Positions 5,614-6,021 of a DNA stretch of 6,021 bases are shown here, one piece after another. Source of the DNA: Betaproteobacteria bacterium. Lineage in GTDB: Bacteria > Pseudomonadota > Gammaproteobacteria > Burkholderiales > Rhodocyclaceae. A model generated the notes under the pieces. It saw only the letters and a program-made list of their open reading frames with translations, was not told the origin of the DNA and searched no databases. Made by a program: the position numbers and the translations under genes. Each line of letters begins with the position of its first letter. The first letter of the stretch is position 1. The stretch is from the NCBI GenBank assembly GCA_016880375.1, contig JAEHDO010000309.1, positions 1 through 6,021 on the forward strand. The letters are read 5' to 3'.

Positions 5614-6021
5614 ATGTGCCTGATCCTGCTTGCCTGGCAGGCGCACCCCGACTATCCCCTGGTGGTGGCCGCCAATCGTGACGAGTTCTTTTCCCGCCGT
5701 ACTGCAGCGGCTGACTTTTGGGACGATGTACCCGATGTGCTGGCCGGGCGCGATCTCGAAGCCGGCGGCACCTGGTTGGGAGTGACACGCGGAGGTCGCT
5801 TCGCCGCGCTGACCAACTTTCGCGATCCCGCCCACAATAAAACCGACGCGCCTTCTCGCGGGGAACTGGTCAGTCGCTTCCTTTGCGGAAAGCAAAGCCC
5901 GCTGGATTACCTGGCCGAGCTCGAAGCCGTGGCCGCGGCCTATAACGGCTTCAACCTCCTCTTCGGCGACCTGGAATGCCTGTGGTGCTTTTCTAATTGC
6001 GGCGAAGGCGAACAGGCGCTC
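5614..6021 (+). CDS. NRDE/TANGO2-family protein, 5' part only
   Basis: The gene starts at the ATG at 5614 and continues past the window edge; 136 codons are visible, roughly half of a family member of about 250-275 residues. The family is the NRDE domain (formerly DUF833), named for the Asn-Arg-Asp-Glu seen here at 21-24 within A-A-N-R-D-E-F. Other conserved blocks match human TANGO2 as recalled: M-C at the start, A-D-F-W (33-36), G-G-T-W-L-G (51-56), A-A-L-T-N (64-68), R-G-E-L-V (82-86) and Y-N-G-F-N-L (110-115). The Cys directly after Met is conserved and has been discussed as an Ntn-hydrolase-like nucleophile; no enzymatic activity is firmly established. TANGO2 relatives have been linked to heme trafficking and acyl-CoA or lipid metabolism. 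The gene follows ygfZ after 12 bases with no clear Shine-Dalgarno, suggesting a shared transcript. No signal peptide is visible, so it is likely cytoplasmic. Confidence 0.92.
   Translation, partial: MCLILLAWQAHPDYPLVVAANRDEFFSRRTAAADFWDDVPDVLAGRDLEAGGTWLGVTRGGRFAALTNFRDPAHNKTDAPSRGELVSRFLCGKQSPLDYLAELEAVAAAYNGFNLLFGDLECLWCFSNCGEGEQAL

Noticed and set aside
4942..5895. A 317-codon open frame on the minus strand
   Set aside because: It lies opposite ygfZ and the NRDE gene, both of which have firm family motifs. Its sequence shows no family resemblance, and long antisense frames are expected in GC-rich coding DNA.

Overview
This window is an ordinary, gene-dense chromosomal segment of a Gram-negative proteobacterium. 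It is most likely a betaproteobacterium. The reasons are the mltG-tmk-holB-pilZ-tatD order (pilZ sits between holB and tatD, as recalled for Pseudomonas; E. coli has the same core without pilZ), the linked ygfZ and NRDE/TANGO2-type genes, and the sequence character of PilZ and HolB. No species can be named. There is no mobile element, CRISPR array, tRNA or rRNA, and no gene-free stretch longer than about 80 bases.

Minus strand, read from about 4496 down to 28: six genes lie head to tail with gaps of 0 to 12 bases or small overlaps, so they look like one operon. mltG (septation-type endolytic murein transglycosylase) is followed by tmk (dTMP kinase), holB (DNA polymerase III delta-prime), pilZ (type IV pilus PilZ protein), a TatD/YcfH-type metal-dependent hydrolase, and an exported ankyrin-repeat protein that starts at TTG. 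The operon mixes dTTP supply and clamp loading with cell-wall processing, pilus biogenesis and a secreted repeat protein.

Plus strand, read from 4573 to the window end: ygfZ (folate-binding Fe-S cluster maintenance protein) is followed after 12 bases by an NRDE/TANGO2-family gene that runs off the right edge. A 76-base intergenic region (4497-4572) separates the two divergent units and must hold both promoters. It contains a perfect TATAAT on the plus strand, and its complement overlaps a -10-like sequence on the minus strand.

No clearly new system was found. The points most worth a second look are the secreted ankyrin protein translationally coupled to the TatD gene, a PilZ protein lacking the usual c-di-GMP-binding motifs inside a replication operon, a dense run of rare codons in the middle of holB, and the pairing of two iron-cofactor-related proteins (YgfZ and a TANGO2 relative).
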